A stretch of 64,000 bases of DNA from Molossus alvarezi (Eukaryota; Chordata; Mammalia; Chiroptera; Molossidae). A program made the position numbers and the translations under genes. Of this stretch, positions 34,560 through 46,468 are shown in pieces. The notes under the pieces are model-generated. The model ran no database searches, was not told where the DNA came from, and worked only from the letters and a program-made list of their open reading frames with translations. Numbering within the stretch: position 1 is the stretch's first letter; each line of letters opens with the position of its first letter. The stretch covers positions 102,999,890-103,063,889 of the forward strand of contig CM073889.1 in assembly GCA_037176705.1 (NCBI GenBank), given 5' to 3'.

Positions 34560-35290
34560 ATCAAAATCATTAATTTGACACTTAAGAACCTTCACATTCA
34601 GGCCACATCCTGCTATTCAATCTCCATGTCTCATTACTCCCTTTTACAAACTTGAGGCTCTAGTCCAGAGGCTTTTAACATGGCTTCGGGGCAAGGTCCA
34701 TGGAAGAAGGTGTCAAATAATTCACTCCATTTCATCTTCCTTCAAGACTTCTGGCTATTTGAAATTGTCTTGCTTTTTTAATATCTCTATTTCCTCAGGA
34801 ACTTAATCTGGTCTTGTTGGTCACTGTGTTCCTGATGCCAAAAACAGTACCTGGGACATAATCAGTGTTCAATAAATATCCATTGGATGAATAAGTGAAT
34901 TCAACCCACTAGACACAAATCAATTGTTATTGCTTTAAAATTTTGAATGTCCTGCTTTGATCAAGAAGCAGTTCTTCTCTTTCCACCTAGAATCCCATTT
35001 TCTCTTCATTCATCTTCCTTGTCGTTGCATTTTTGGTTACTATTAATCCATAACTGAATGACTTCCTCCAACACAAACTCTATGAAGTCTTCTCCAGACT
35101 TTCCATTTAGCTGTATGTCACCTCTATTACAGTACTTTCTAACAGCTTTTACTTTTATAATGTATGCCTTGTACTAAATTAGAAGGTCATAGGGGACAAG
35201 AGTCTGGCATAATTTATATTTTTCCTTTCAAAAGGGTTTAACACAGGACCTAATAGGTAGTAGGAACCTATGCTGAATTATGTAGATTAG
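34560..35290 (+). repeat. L2 fragments
   Basis: L2 3' region motifs on the + strand. One piece has 'CACATTCAGGCCACATCCTG' and another runs to 'GTGTTCAATAAATATCCATTG' near 34866. A second block spans 35060-35285, with 'TCTCCAGACTTTCCATTTAG' and 'CACAGGACCTAATAGGTAG'. Another tail-like piece is at about 35640-35740. Confidence 0.65.
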
Positions 35291-37455
35291 TGCTGAATTC
35301 CTTAGACTCTAATTATGTCTTAAGAACCAGTTCAAGTTTTTGCCTCCTTCATGAATATTCCCACTGGCAACAGTTCTGTAAATCCTTATAGCCTTTTTGA
35401 TGTTTACCCTATAATTCGCATTTTAAAACTTCATTCATGAATTTATTTCTTTAACAAGTGATTATGTTTTGATATTGTGTTTAGGGAATTGTTATAGATA
35501 TCAGGGCAGATAATGAATTAAAGAATTAAAAGAATTTTGCCTTCAATAAATGTGCAATAGAATTTTCACTATACACTTCTAGTGGTGTGTGTGTTATTGT
35601 TGTTGTTTTTCAAACTTGAGTATATTCATACAAATACACATCCTGAGCTCTTGTGGGTAGGGACCACTGTGAGCCTTCTACACATATATTTTAGCCTGTA
35701 GGGCCTAGCAAATATTCAATACAAATTGGATTAGTTGGAGTTCCACACACATATACTCATATATCCACATGGCTCAAGATTATTTTCTCTTATTAGAAGG
35801 CAATTATCTATCTTTTGTAGTGAAATGTGATAACCATGTGACACTGATACTATGGACTACTAATGCAGGTAGGGTCTAACAATGTTGGTATCTTCACCTG
35901 TAGAGAAAGCCTGTAATAACCCATGCTCCATAGACCACTTAAATCTGCTGCCTTGAGAAATAATTAGATGCAAATGGAATGTGATAGGAAACATTTACCA
36001 GTCAGGTAGAGTAAAAACTTTGTTAATTTGAAATGCAAGGGACCAGAAAAATGAATTCTGAATTAATTGGGTTTGGACTATCTGATATTTTTATTAAGGG
36101 CATTTAGTCATTTAGGCAATAACAGCTGCTGTTTGAATTTTTCAGTGTTGGCCCTCTGGGGTTTTACTGTCAAGGCATGCTTTCTTATGGCAGGAATGTA
36201 ATGAATGCGTTTAACTATTAACCTTTGTGGTTGGACATACATATCTAGCAATTTGACCAGATGGAACTCAAGTTTCCATCTAACAGATTTTGATTTCATT
36301 TCTACCTTTACTATTGCTACTATCCACGACTCTTTTGCACTTCAGTTTTCCCTCTCTGAAAGCAGAGAGAATTGAGGGGTGCATTTCAAGCAACCAGAGG
36401 AAGAGGCCATCGCTTGCCTACCGGTATACATTGAGTCATTTTAATATGTTTAATTACATGGCTTATCTCTCTCTTTATTTGCATGATAAGTTTTGAAAAA
36501 AATCTACCCATTAGAAGTATGAAAGAATAATAAGTTTTTGACCGAGGTGGAAAGTCCTTTGGGACCATTCTAAATCATTTTTGAAAAGTGATCATTTGTA
36601 ATACAAAGGTCAAGGTTACCTGTGATGTTTTCTATGTAGACAACACACACACACACACCCATTAGAATGTATTCATGAGTCATTCCGAATTTGAAAACTT
36701 TGCTTTGATTATTTTGTTAGACAAAGACAAGTGACAGCTCACTGGCAGAAACAAAGGTTTGCTTATTCTGCTTTGCTAAATCTATCGACAGCCTTCAACT
36801 TAGTGAGAAAGACAAGATAACTATACATTAAAGGTAACAACACATAAACAGAGCTAGAGTAATATACTACAGGTATCAAGTTAATGATAGAGACAGTGCT
36901 TGTCAGAATTTTGGAAGGGATCCCGATTATATATGAGGAGGGATCTCACACGACTGAATCGACATTCAAATAATGTTGCAAGTGTTTCATATATAATAGG
37001 TGCCAAATGCATGCTTACTGCAAAACTGATAGACTCTCCTAATCTGGCAAGACTGATTTAATTACTAATGGCATCTTTGCATTTTACTTATTGATGTGCA
37101 TCTTCTTGTCATACTGGCAACATGTCTCCTGTCCCCTGCAGAGCCTCATACTCTTTCGAAGCTGGGAGGGATTCTCTGATGCAGTCTTGTCATTGCACAA
37201 ATGTAGAAATGAGTGGCTTGGGTTGTACCCCACAGCCAGGGGGGGTGGGGGGGGCGGATCTACCAGGTCAACCAGGTCAGAGTCCTGGTCCCTCCTTTAC
37301 CCTCCACCATCATTGTCCCATTCAACTTTAGAGAAGAGGCATCAGTACTTGTTTGGGATGGAGCTGAATATTAAGAGTCCTCCTTTTCCTTTACAGACGA
37401 TGCTTTTTGTTTCTGTTCTGGTATTTTTTACTATTCTCTTAAATTTGTTTTAGTG
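35291..37455. other. Unassigned sequence
   Basis: No gene recognised. A (CA)n tract lies at 36641-36658 and a G-rich run at 37240-37256. Confidence 0.4.
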
Positions 37456-38049
37456 AAGACTGTATTTTTTAGAGCAGTTTTATGTTCACAGAAAAATTGA
37501 GGGGGAGGTAAAGAGAGTTCCAATATACCCCCTGCCCCTACATGCGCACGGTCTCTCTCATTATCAACATTCCTACCAGAGAGGCACATTTGCCACAACT
37601 AAAGACCCAGTACTGCCACCTCATTGTCACTCAAAGCCACACTTTCTTTTTTTATCCGCACCCAAGGACATTTTGCATTTATCTTCAGATAGAGCAGGAG
37701 AGAGTGGGGAAGAGAGAGATAGAAACATTGATGTGAGAGAGACACATCGAGTGGTTGCCACCCACATGACCTCAACCGGGGCCAGGGACAAACTGCAACG
37801 AGGTACGTGCCCTTAGCGGGAACCAAACCTGGGACTCTCTGGTCTGCGGGCCAACGCTCTAACTGCTGAGCCAAACAGGCCAGGGCTCAAAGCCGTACTT
37901 TCCTTAGGCTTTACTCTTGGTATATTGTACATCCTTTGAGTTTGGACAAATGTATAATGGCTTGTATCCAGCATCGTAGTTTCACCGGTTTACAAATTCT
38001 CTGTACTCCATCTATTCATCCCTCCCTCCCTTTCTCCCCCTAATCTTTT
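37456..38049 (-). repeat. L1M 3' region, split by a SINE
   Basis: 'AGAGCAGTTTTATGTTCACAG', then 'TTGGACAAATGTATAATGGC' and 'CTCCATCTATTCATCCCTCC' are the complement of the L1M 3' UTR. It is interrupted at 37647-37885 and bounded by a second SINE at 38050. Confidence 0.85.
37647..37885 (-). repeat. Ves-type SINE
   Basis: Flanks CTCAAAGCCACACTTTC (37630-37646) and CTCAAAGCCGTACTTTC (37886-37902), 15 of 17 identical. 'GAGCCAAACAGGCCAGGG' is the head complement. Confidence 0.95.
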
Positions 38050-38289
38050 TATTTTATTGTTAATCCTCACCCATTGATTTTTAGATAGAGTGGAAGGGAG
38101 GGAGCGAGAGAGGAGAAAGGGAGAGACATTGATATGAGAGAGACACATTGATTGGTTGTTTCCCACATGAACCTGACCAGGGCGGGGAGTTGAACTTGCA
38201 ATGAGATATGTGACCTTGATCAGGAATTGAACCGTGACCCTTTGGTCTATGGGCCGACACTCTAACCACTGAGCAAAACCAGCCAGGGC
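38050..38289 (-). repeat. Ves-type SINE
   Basis: Flanks TCTCCCCCTAATCTTTT (38033-38049) and TCTCCTCCTAATCTTTT (38290-38306), one mismatch in 17. It inserted into the same L1M fragment as the SINE at 37647. Confidence 0.95.
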
Positions 38290-38306
38290 TCTCCTCCTAA
38301 TCTTTT

Positions 38307-39549
38307 AGATTGCTTCTGTAGTTTTGACTTCTCTTTTCTTTTCTTTTCTATTTTCTTCCTTCTCATAGAAGCTCTGTTTGTAGACTAGATGAACATGGAC
38401 TCTCAGGTAATCTGTACTAGCCTTGTATTCAATGAGTAAATGAATAGACATATTTTCATTATCCTTTATATATACCACAGCTTTTTCATCCACCCATTTC
38501 TCCTATAAGTACTAATTATCAAAATACGTTTTTGGCTCACAGGAACTGGATTTACATGCTTCCATTTAAAGTGAGCTGACTTCAGACTAATGACCTTGAG
38601 ATGAAGGTGTCTTTAACTCGAACCTACTGAGCCATCTAATACCTGGTCCTTTTTAAATAGGTACAGATTATATTGTTTATTGGATAGAGAGGTCATTTGA
38701 CTGACCTGGCTCCACCCACTGAACGAGTTAGAGTTTGCTTCCTCTGAGAATTTCTAATCAGTTAAAGCTTTCTTTCTTTTTTTTTTTTTCAAATGTTAAA
38801 TGACACTTGTTAAAAAAATAGTTTTGGAGGCTACAGTTTGGGGGTTGGGAGAGACTTTAGCTCCCCGAGGACAAATGTAGTCTTCTGTAATCACCAATGG
38901 CTAACCAGAATGGCTTATCTGGTCCTGTCTCTGAGCAACTTTCCCAAAGCAGTATTTTAAAGACCTTAGTATCTTATGCTGAGCGCTATGAAAGAATGTT
39001 CTCCTAACAAGAATTCCAGGGGGAAAGTGTTTGAAGAAGAATATTGAAGATTTCCCTGAATTGAAACTTTCAGAAAAAGGGCTTGAATTATAACTGCCTT
39101 GTGTAGTCAACAACTATGAAATGGGAAGAATCAAAAAAGGGAATGAAAGCCGTGTGCTGTTTGGGCTGCTCCTACAACTATCCCATGGAGTGTGTGGCTT
39201 ACAGACAAGGATGCTTTACTTCTCATGTTTCTGGAGGCTGGGAACTCCATGGCCAAGATGCCAGCAGATTCGTGTCTGGTCAGAGCCGGTGTCCTCATTC
39301 TTTCTTAGTCATTTTCTCTGTGTCCCTACATGGAAGAAGGGGTGAGAGAGTTCTTTGGGCTCTTTTATTTTTCTTTTTATGGGGAACTAATCTCATTCAT
39401 GAGGCCTCCAGTCTCCTGACCTAATCTCCTCCCAAGAGCCCTACCTCCAAATGCCAGCGCATTGGGGAATGATTTTCAACACATGAGTTTTGGGGCACAA
39501 ACACATTCAGTTTATAGCAGCAGGGAGGGGTTCAATGTCAGGGGAAGAA
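38307..39549. other. Unassigned sequence
   Basis: No gene recognised. A T-rich run lies at about 38772-38790. Confidence 0.4.
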
Positions 39550-39579
39550 CTGGAGTGGACTTACCATTTACACAGTGTT

Positions 39580-39755
39580 TGCTGTGTGCTGTCGCTGTGA
39601 ATACTTTACAGACGCTAACCCCCTTGCCTGCATCAGAACACTGTAAGAGGTTAGCACATTAGCCCACTTTACAGATGAGGAAACTGAGACACAGGTTATC
39701 TAACCTGCCCAGGGTTTCCCAGCAGGAAAGCTGGTTTGAACCGTGGTAGGTAGGC
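39580..39755 (-). repeat. MIR SINE, reverse orientation
   Basis: 'TTTACAGATGAGGAAACTGAG' with 'TAACCTGCCCAGGGTTTCCC' and 'AGCTGGTTTGAACCG' is the complement of the MIR core. Confidence 0.85.
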
Positions 39756-40332
39756 TGCAGGGTTCAGAAAACACTCAGCGCTGTTCCTCGGCTCCCAGCG
39801 AGCCACATGATACAGCCCGGAACCAGGTTGGCATAAAACGAGTATTTGGTGACTTGATTAGAGGATAATTCAAAACCGCAGTACTGGCCCAGTCAGCAGG
39901 GGAGGGATGGAGCAGGTTGGGAGGGAGCTGTACCTACAGGGAGGCAGTGAGCTGAGTAGCTGGGCAAGTATCTCACGAGCACAAATGCAGGCACTCAAGA
40001 CAGACAATATTCGTGCAGAAACATCGGACCAAGCATCCATTTGGACAGTCCAGGGTTTGCTGGGAGTCTGGAAAGCAGGCTTGCACACCCAACTGCAGAG
40101 GTATTTTAATTCTAAGAACAAGTATGCTCACTGCCAGAAAAACTCCTTGCTACTTCCTGCTGATGTAGAATGAAATCACAGGACAGAGCAACTCAGATCC
40201 CAGAGAACAGAGATAATTGGGTCTGTGATGGAAAGAAGTAGGGGACTGCATGGTCCTTACTATTAATTTAGGAATGCAGGACAATGACATAATTACTTCT
40301 CTGAGTTTTTCCCAGTGGGTCTTTCAAATCTG

Positions 40333-40333
<1 letters not shown>

Positions 40334-40408
<75 letters not shown>
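40334..40408. repeat. Compound (CT)n(CA)n microsatellite
   Basis: About 40 bp of pure CT repeat passes directly into about 34 bp of pure CA repeat. A long uninterrupted tract like this is likely to vary in length between individuals. Confidence 0.98.
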
Positions 40409-40410
<2 letters not shown>

Positions 40411-41975
40411 ATTTAGGTAACGTCACCAAAGGCAGAATATGGATTTCTGGAGGCCTTTTATTCTAGAATGAAAGGTCACTGAAGTTATGATGCTCTGATT
40501 CTTAGAATTGCCTCTTCCTCCAGAGAACATTCTGTCCCACATTTCAAGGGTATCTATCATCTACTGCTCCAAATGAGTATGACAGTGTGGCAGACTGTCC
40601 CTCGGGGGTGCCAGCCCACCCATGGTTACGTCCCTAATATTCCATACTCTCCATACTCTCAGACTCGCTCTGCCAAGCCTATCAGCTGCTGGGAATCTTT
40701 GTGTTTCTGACCAAGCAACTATTCTACTTCCATCCTGACCTCCCAGCATCTCACCTGCCTTGCCTGGAGCAGAGGCCCAGCAATAGCTGCAGAGGGCCTG
40801 CTCTTCTCTGATGTTATCTGCATTTCTCACTCGTGGCCATGTCCTGCTCAGAGGATCTGCAGTCAGCAGGCACCAAGCAAGCATTTCTGTCCTTTGGATT
40901 TCTTTAGTCATGTTACATGGCATTTAGACACACGGCAAGACTCGTGGACAGAAGCACCGGTGTGGACTCAGGTGTATAACAGACCGTTACCAACAATCAG
41001 CTCTCCAGCCATCAGCCAGGAGAGCACCCGTCCCCTGCCTGATTTCTCTCATTTTGCTTGGGTTGTACCTCATTGCTGTGGAGCAAATGGAGCTGAGCTG
41101 ATTTTGATTCCCAGTGTGTCGACCTGGTAAACAAACTTCCTGAATGATCATGTTACACATCTGTGTGAAATACAGGCTAAACCCTTGTAGCAACTTAGTT
41201 TTCCAACCTGTAAAATCAGATTCGTTCATGCTAAACAGGAATCCTTGGTACATTCAATTGTCTTGAAACTGTGTTGCTACATTTCTTTGAAACTTTGCTA
41301 AAAACGAGAACACTTATTGTCCAGGAAATTCATGCTACTGCAAATCTCTTTGAGTCAAGATCCGGAGAACTATTCCCAGGACTTGTCACAGGCCGAGTCT
41401 GGCAGAAGTATAAATTAAGAAGCATGCCTGAAAAGATCACTTATTTGGTTATGCAGACGTGCAGCCAGAGATCCAGTGCTCTCCTCCGGCAATCTGTGGC
41501 GGGTCCTTGGAACCGTGCAGACCTCCACTCCAGCCACTGGCCTCGGGTCGAGTCCCGCCCATCTGCAGCAGGGAGCGGGTCTCACTCAGAGATATGCCGG
41601 CCACATAGACATGCAGAGGACTGTTCTTAAACTGGACAAAGTCTGACTTTTCAGAAATTTGTGGTAACAATTAAGCTTCAGTTGTAGTAGGAGGGCCAGC
41701 TCAGAAAATGGGACTGTTCAGTCGAAGGCGTATTTGACACACAGGAACTGCAGGAACTTGTTCCACGTATCTTTGCTGGACATGCCATGCATTTCCTTCT
41801 CTCTCTCCCATGTGTCTGTCCCCTTTAGCCACGAAGTGATGTAAATGGGTCTGACTGGAGGGAACCTAACTTCAAAAGCATACAACAGCTGACCCTGTCT
41901 TAAATAACCCCACCGAGTCAAGTCACGAATGTTAATCCAAACTCATCAGATGAAAGTGAACTCTTGCCCTTCAGA
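40409..41975. other. Unassigned sequence
   Basis: No gene recognised. Frames at 40561-40923, 40987-41253 and 41271-41630 show no domain or splice context. Confidence 0.4.
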
Positions 41976-42110
41976 CCAGCAGTTCTCAAAGCGAGTTGTC
42001 TGGACCACCAGCTTGAGCGTCGCTGGGCTCCACACGAGACCTGCAGACCCAGAAACTCTGAGGGTGGCGTTCTGGAATCTGTTTAACAAATCCTGTCACA
42101 GCTCAACTTG
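41976..42110 (+). repeat. MER5A-like hAT element, truncated
   Basis: 'AGCAGTTCTCAAAGCGAG', 'GACCCAGAAACTCTGAGGGTG' and 'CTGGAATCTGTTTAACAAAT' match MER5A in order. The expected right inverted end is missing; the following text is unique and then a T25 run (42158-42182). Confidence 0.7.
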
Positions 42111-42317
42111 ATAACACTATAAATTAACTTCAGCTGCATAGTGGAATCATCCAGTAAGTTTTTTTTTTTTTTTTTTTTTTTTAAGTATGTGGGGTTTTCA
42201 CTCCCATAACTTTTCATCTGTAGAATAGCCTCCAGGGATTTTAAGAACTCCCCGGGGGACTTTAGTACAGAGTTGAGAACCAGTCTGAAGTCTTGCTGAT
42301 AAAAGTTTAAAAGTTTG

Positions 42318-42450
42318 AGTACATGAAATTAACCTGGGGATTCTGCTACAATGCAGGTACAATGTGGCGGGGCTGGGATGGGGCCCCAGACCCTGTATTT
42401 CTCCTGAGCCCCTTAGCGATGCCCATTCTGCTGGTGAGGGGACTGCAGTC
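42318..42450 (-). repeat. MER5-like fragment
   Basis: 'GGGGCCCCAGACCCTGTATTTC' and 'GCCCATTCTGCTGGTGAGGG' resemble the complementary orientation of MER5-type elements. It is diverged. Confidence 0.45.
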
Positions 42451-42864
42451 TGAATCTGAGGCCCACACGCATACTGACCATTGGCCATGGATGCTGGATG
42501 CTTTACCAATTGAGAGTCAGCTGTGTTAGTTCCCAAACAGGGCATTTTGTTTGGAACGGGTGTAACTGATTGTAATTTAGTTAAACATTTTGAATGCCAA
42601 TAAAATATTACTGTGAAAAGAAGGTTTTCCCCCTATGTTACTCTGAAAAATAACTTGAGAACTTTTGAAAATTTAAGTCAAGGCAAACTGTCCTGGGGGG
42701 GAAAAGGTCCAGCTAAGTGGGGGCAGGTCACGCAGTGTCATCAAAATCTAGATAGACTCTGCACTCAGAATGCATCGTCAGTGATTTTTAAATTGTTACT
42801 TTAAAGAAACTGAACAGGAAATACAGAGGGTGAACCTTATGCAATACAGGTGACAGAGAATTCT

Positions 42865-43150
42865 ATCACAGGACTAACACTTAAAGTATTCCTACACCAA
42901 AAGTTTTGCAGAGACTCCTTCCATCACCATTTAGCTCCCTTACAGCCTCTTCCACCTCCCCCACTCCCTTTCCCTCTGGTAGTCACCATGCTGCTGTCTG
43001 TGTCTAAGTTTTTTCTTGTTCTTTTTGTTTTATGCTTAATCCCTTCACCTTTTTCACCCAGCTATCTGTCTGCTCTTTGTCTATGAGTGTGTTTCTATTA
43101 TGTTTGTTAGTTTATTTTGTTCATTACATTCCCTAATGGATTCAATTTAA
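42865..43150 (-). repeat. L1 3' UTR fragment
   Basis: 'ACCATGCTGCTGTCTGTGTC' and 'TTAATCCCTTCACCTTTTTCA' are shared with the L1 3' ends at 29300 and 57265 in the same orientation. Confidence 0.7.
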
Positions 43151-43161
43151 AAAGAGAAATC

Positions 43162-43424
43162 AGCCCTGGCCGATTTAGTTCAGCGGTTAGAGTGTCAGCC
43201 TACGGGCTGGAGAGCCCCAGGTTCGGTTCCTGCTAAGGGTATGTATCTTGGTTCTTGGTTGCAGTTTGTCCCCGGCCCCAGTTGGGGTTGTGTGGGTGGC
43301 AACCAGTCGATGTATCTCACATTGATGTTTCTCTCTCTCTCCCCCACCCCTCCCTCCTGCTCTGTCTGAAGATAAATGCAAAAAAAAAAAAAAAAAGTCC
43401 TCTGGTGAGGATAAAAAAAAAAGA
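43162..43424 (+). repeat. Ves-type SINE
   Basis: 'CCCTGGCCGATTTAGTTCA' head, 'GGTTCGGTTCC' B box, and a 'GTCCTCTGGTGAGGAT' tail before poly-A. The flanks are exact 13-bp AAAAAGAGAAATC (43149-43161 and 43425-43437). Confidence 0.96.
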
Positions 43425-43519
43425 AAAAAGAGAAATCGACAATTTATCTGTTTCAGTTAAAATATTATATGTATCATTTTACCAATTTCTTGCTTTCATG
43501 GACTATTGATTGACTACTA

Positions 43520-43747
43520 TATATTTTTTTTAAATCCTCACCTAAGGATATTTTTTTCATTTATTTTCTAAAAGAGTAGGAGGGAGAGAGAGACAGAGAA
43601 AGAAACATCGATGTGAGAGAGATACATTGACTGGCTGCCTCCAGGGTCCAAACCACAACCGAAGTATATGCCCTTGACCAGAATCCAACCCATGACTTTT
43701 TGGTCTGTGGGCCAACGCTCTAACCACTGAGACAAACCAGCCAGGGA
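43520..43747 (-). repeat. Ves-type SINE
   Basis: 'AATCCTCACCTAAGGATA' tail complement and 'GAGACAAACCAGCCAGGG' head complement. An 8-bp GACTACTA lies at both ends (43512-43519 and 43748-43755). It is in opposite orientation to the SINE at 43162. Confidence 0.92.
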
Positions 43748-43755
43748 GACTACTA

Positions 43756-44179
43756 GTTTTGATTGACAGGTAATGTGGCTACACTGTAATTTTATAAGAG
43801 CATCACTGATAACTACCTTGAATGTCACATCAGCTGCACACCAGGCCCTCTGCAAGGTGGTTAGCATTTATTTTAGCCAATCCTCACAAGAGTTCTAGAA
43901 GTAGCATTAATATTCTCATGTGAAGACTGCGGAATGCAACATGGTTCATCTGTTCTCATTTAGCTGGTATTCTAGCACCTAGTACAGACTAAGAAACACC
44001 AGATTCCTTATAGTCTAGTGAATTTGTTTAAGAAAAGTTATAAACATTCAATGTACATTGACTAATAAGTGCATAATCATTACTTGACATGGGAGTAAAT
44101 GTGCTTGTAGGTAATAAATACATTGTTGTGTTCCCAACCAACAAAATGGTTGTATAGTTACAAAAGGTGAGAGGCAAAA
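43756..44179. other. Unassigned sequence
   Basis: No gene recognised. Confidence 0.4.
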
Positions 44180-44480
44180 GGTAACAACTCCTCATAATCT
44201 GGCCCTAACCAACTTTTCAAGTTTCATAACCACCTCCAACCCCAGTACACACACACACACACACACGTACACGCGCACACACACACATGTTCAGATATGC
44301 ATACACATGTGTACAGAGGCACAGCTGCAGTGGGCTTCCTGATTTTCCCCATGTGCTTTCTCATTGCATGACTTTTCTCATGCCATTCCCTTGGCCTGAA
44401 ATGCTCTTGACTTCTATTTTTACTTAGTAAATGTCCATCTATCTTTAAGATGAAGTAGTTCCTCCTCTAAGAACACTTAA
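44180..44480 (+). repeat. L2 fragment with (CA)n tract
   Basis: 'CTCATAATCTGGCCCTAACC', then 'GCCTGAAATGCTCTTGACTT' and 'TTTAAGATGAAGTAGTTCCT', follow the L2 3' region. A CA-rich microsatellite occupies about 44247-44286. Confidence 0.7.
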
Positions 44481-45024
44481 CCAAATCACTTTGTCTCTGG
44501 TGACAGCGTGTGTAGACAACGAGTAGCTCTAGGTGAGAAGGATGAATTTGGCAGAATGAGTTCATGCGACACATTCTTGCTAAGTGCCTCTGCTGCACGG
44601 CCGTGACCGTGGATGACATCGCCCTGCCTTTATGGGACTTGGTACATTTCCCCCACACTGCACGTTACCGCTACCTGCCTGCACTGCCCGAGTTTTCCAC
44701 ACTTAGCTCAGGGCTACGGTCTTCGTGGACTCTCAGGGGCGCAGTTTAACTTCCCAAGATAAGGATGGTCGCCCATACTCCAGCCTGCCTTTAGGAAGTG
44801 ATTGCACCCAACATATTGTTTGATTGTAAAAAACCCTGCAGTCTCCTGATCTTTATTTCTTCTCAGCCCTAAATTATTCCAGAGAAAAGTAACTCCTTTG
44901 TTTCTCCTAAAACAGTGTATCATGCTTCTCTCAGATGTTTATGGTTGTTTATACAATGACCTCTCTTTATTGTGCACTTTCAAAGTGAAAACTGTCTTTT
45001 TTTCATATTTTGTTCTTCTATTTT
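44481..45024. other. Unassigned sequence
   Basis: No gene recognised. Confidence 0.4.
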
Positions 45025-45525
45025 TTATTATTATAAAATATACATAATATAAAATTTGCCACTTTGACCATTTTTAAATGTACAGTTCAGTGGTACTAAG
45101 TGCATTCACCACCATGCATCTTCAGAGCTTTTGATCATCTCAGACTGCAATTCCACACAATCCCTAGACAATGATTCTTCACTCTCCCCTTCCCCAACCA
45201 CTGGTAACCTTTATTCTAATTCCTGTCTCTATGTTTGCCTATTCTGGGCATCTCATATGGAACCATACGACATTTGTCCTTTTGTATCTGGCTTATTTCA
45301 CTTAGCATAATGTTTTCAAGGTTCACCCATGCGTCAGCGTTTCTTTTATTTTGAAGGCTGAATAATGTTCCATTGTTCATTATACACTATATTTTGTTTG
45401 TTCATTGATTTGTTGATGGACATTTGGGTTGTTTCCACTTTTTGGTTATTGTGAATAATGCTGCTATAAACATTGATGTACAAATTTTTCGAGTCCCTGA
45501 TCTCAATTCCTTTGGGTAATATTTT
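45025..45525 (-). repeat. L1M fragment
   Basis: 'GTACAGTTCAGTGGTACTAAG', 'CACTTAGCATAATGTTTTCA', 'GATGGACATTTGGGTTGTTT' and 'TTCCTTTGGGTAATATT' follow the complement of L1M. Confidence 0.9.
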
Positions 45526-46231
45526 CTTTTTAAACTGGTACCCAGCACAGTTCTTAGATTAAACTGCTACATAAATTAAGGAATGAATAGTTGAATAAGT
45601 GATAAATAATACCTTTATAATCTCATACTATTTCCATTTTTTCCAAATTCTCATTACTGCTGACATTTCTCCTTTCCTTTACCTAAAGCCATCAAAAAAA
45701 AAGGAAACAAAAGATTGAAAATTTACATTGATTATTAATATAAATGTTATATTTTCCTGACCTAAAATGTTCTCGAAATTTAAAATTTCTATCGGATGAA
45801 ACAGGAGATTCCTGGGACCAAAAGCTCTCCTGAAAGATAATTGCCCAGAGAGACTCAACATGAGGAATCAGGGAATGAATGGAAGCTGCATCCCAACTGG
45901 AGGTCCACATTTCCGGAAACCAAGTCCGTCGCCAGGTTCCACCTGCTTAGGCCACACCAAGAAAGCCCAGAAGAGCGAGAGCCAGACACTCGTAACATCA
46001 GAGTGTTAAGTAAACGACAACCATGAGGAGAGCAAGAGGGTCCAAACCAGCTACACTGAGAGGGACCACGTAGTCGGATGCTGGCTCTGGCCACATGCAG
46101 CCTGATGGTGTTCTAGTGAGTTCCACTGAGGGCCATAGGCTTGCCTCTCTGATCACGTCCTCTCACCGTGCAATCTGACGGAGACAAAAGGTAAGATGGT
46201 AGAACAGGAAGGGATGTGGGGTCTTTTAAAG
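45526..46231. other. Unassigned sequence
   Basis: No gene recognised; the GC-richer stretch 45840-46130 has no exon signature I can support. Confidence 0.4.
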
Positions 46232-46468
46232 CAGTGGTTCTCTTCACTAAGGCTATTTCTTTCCTCCTTGCCCTGAGGGGACATCTGGCACCGTCCGGAG
46301 ACCGGGAGATATTTTTGGTTGTTGTAACTGGGTGGGGGGCTACTGATAGCATCCTGTGGGTGGAGGCCGGAGAGGCCACTGACTATCCTCTAATGCTCAG
46401 GGATGCCCCCATAGGAAGAATTATCCAGCTGAAAATGTAAAAGCCAAGTTGAGAAACCTGCTCTGGAG
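46232..46468 (+). repeat. MER20 hAT element
   Basis: 'CAGTGGTTCTCTTCAC' start, then 'GAGGGGACATCTGGCACCGT', 'ATTTTTGGTTGTTGTAACTG', 'AGAATTATCCAGCTGAAAAT', and end 'GTTGAGAAACCTG' match MER20. No exact 8-bp duplication is left. Confidence 0.9.
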
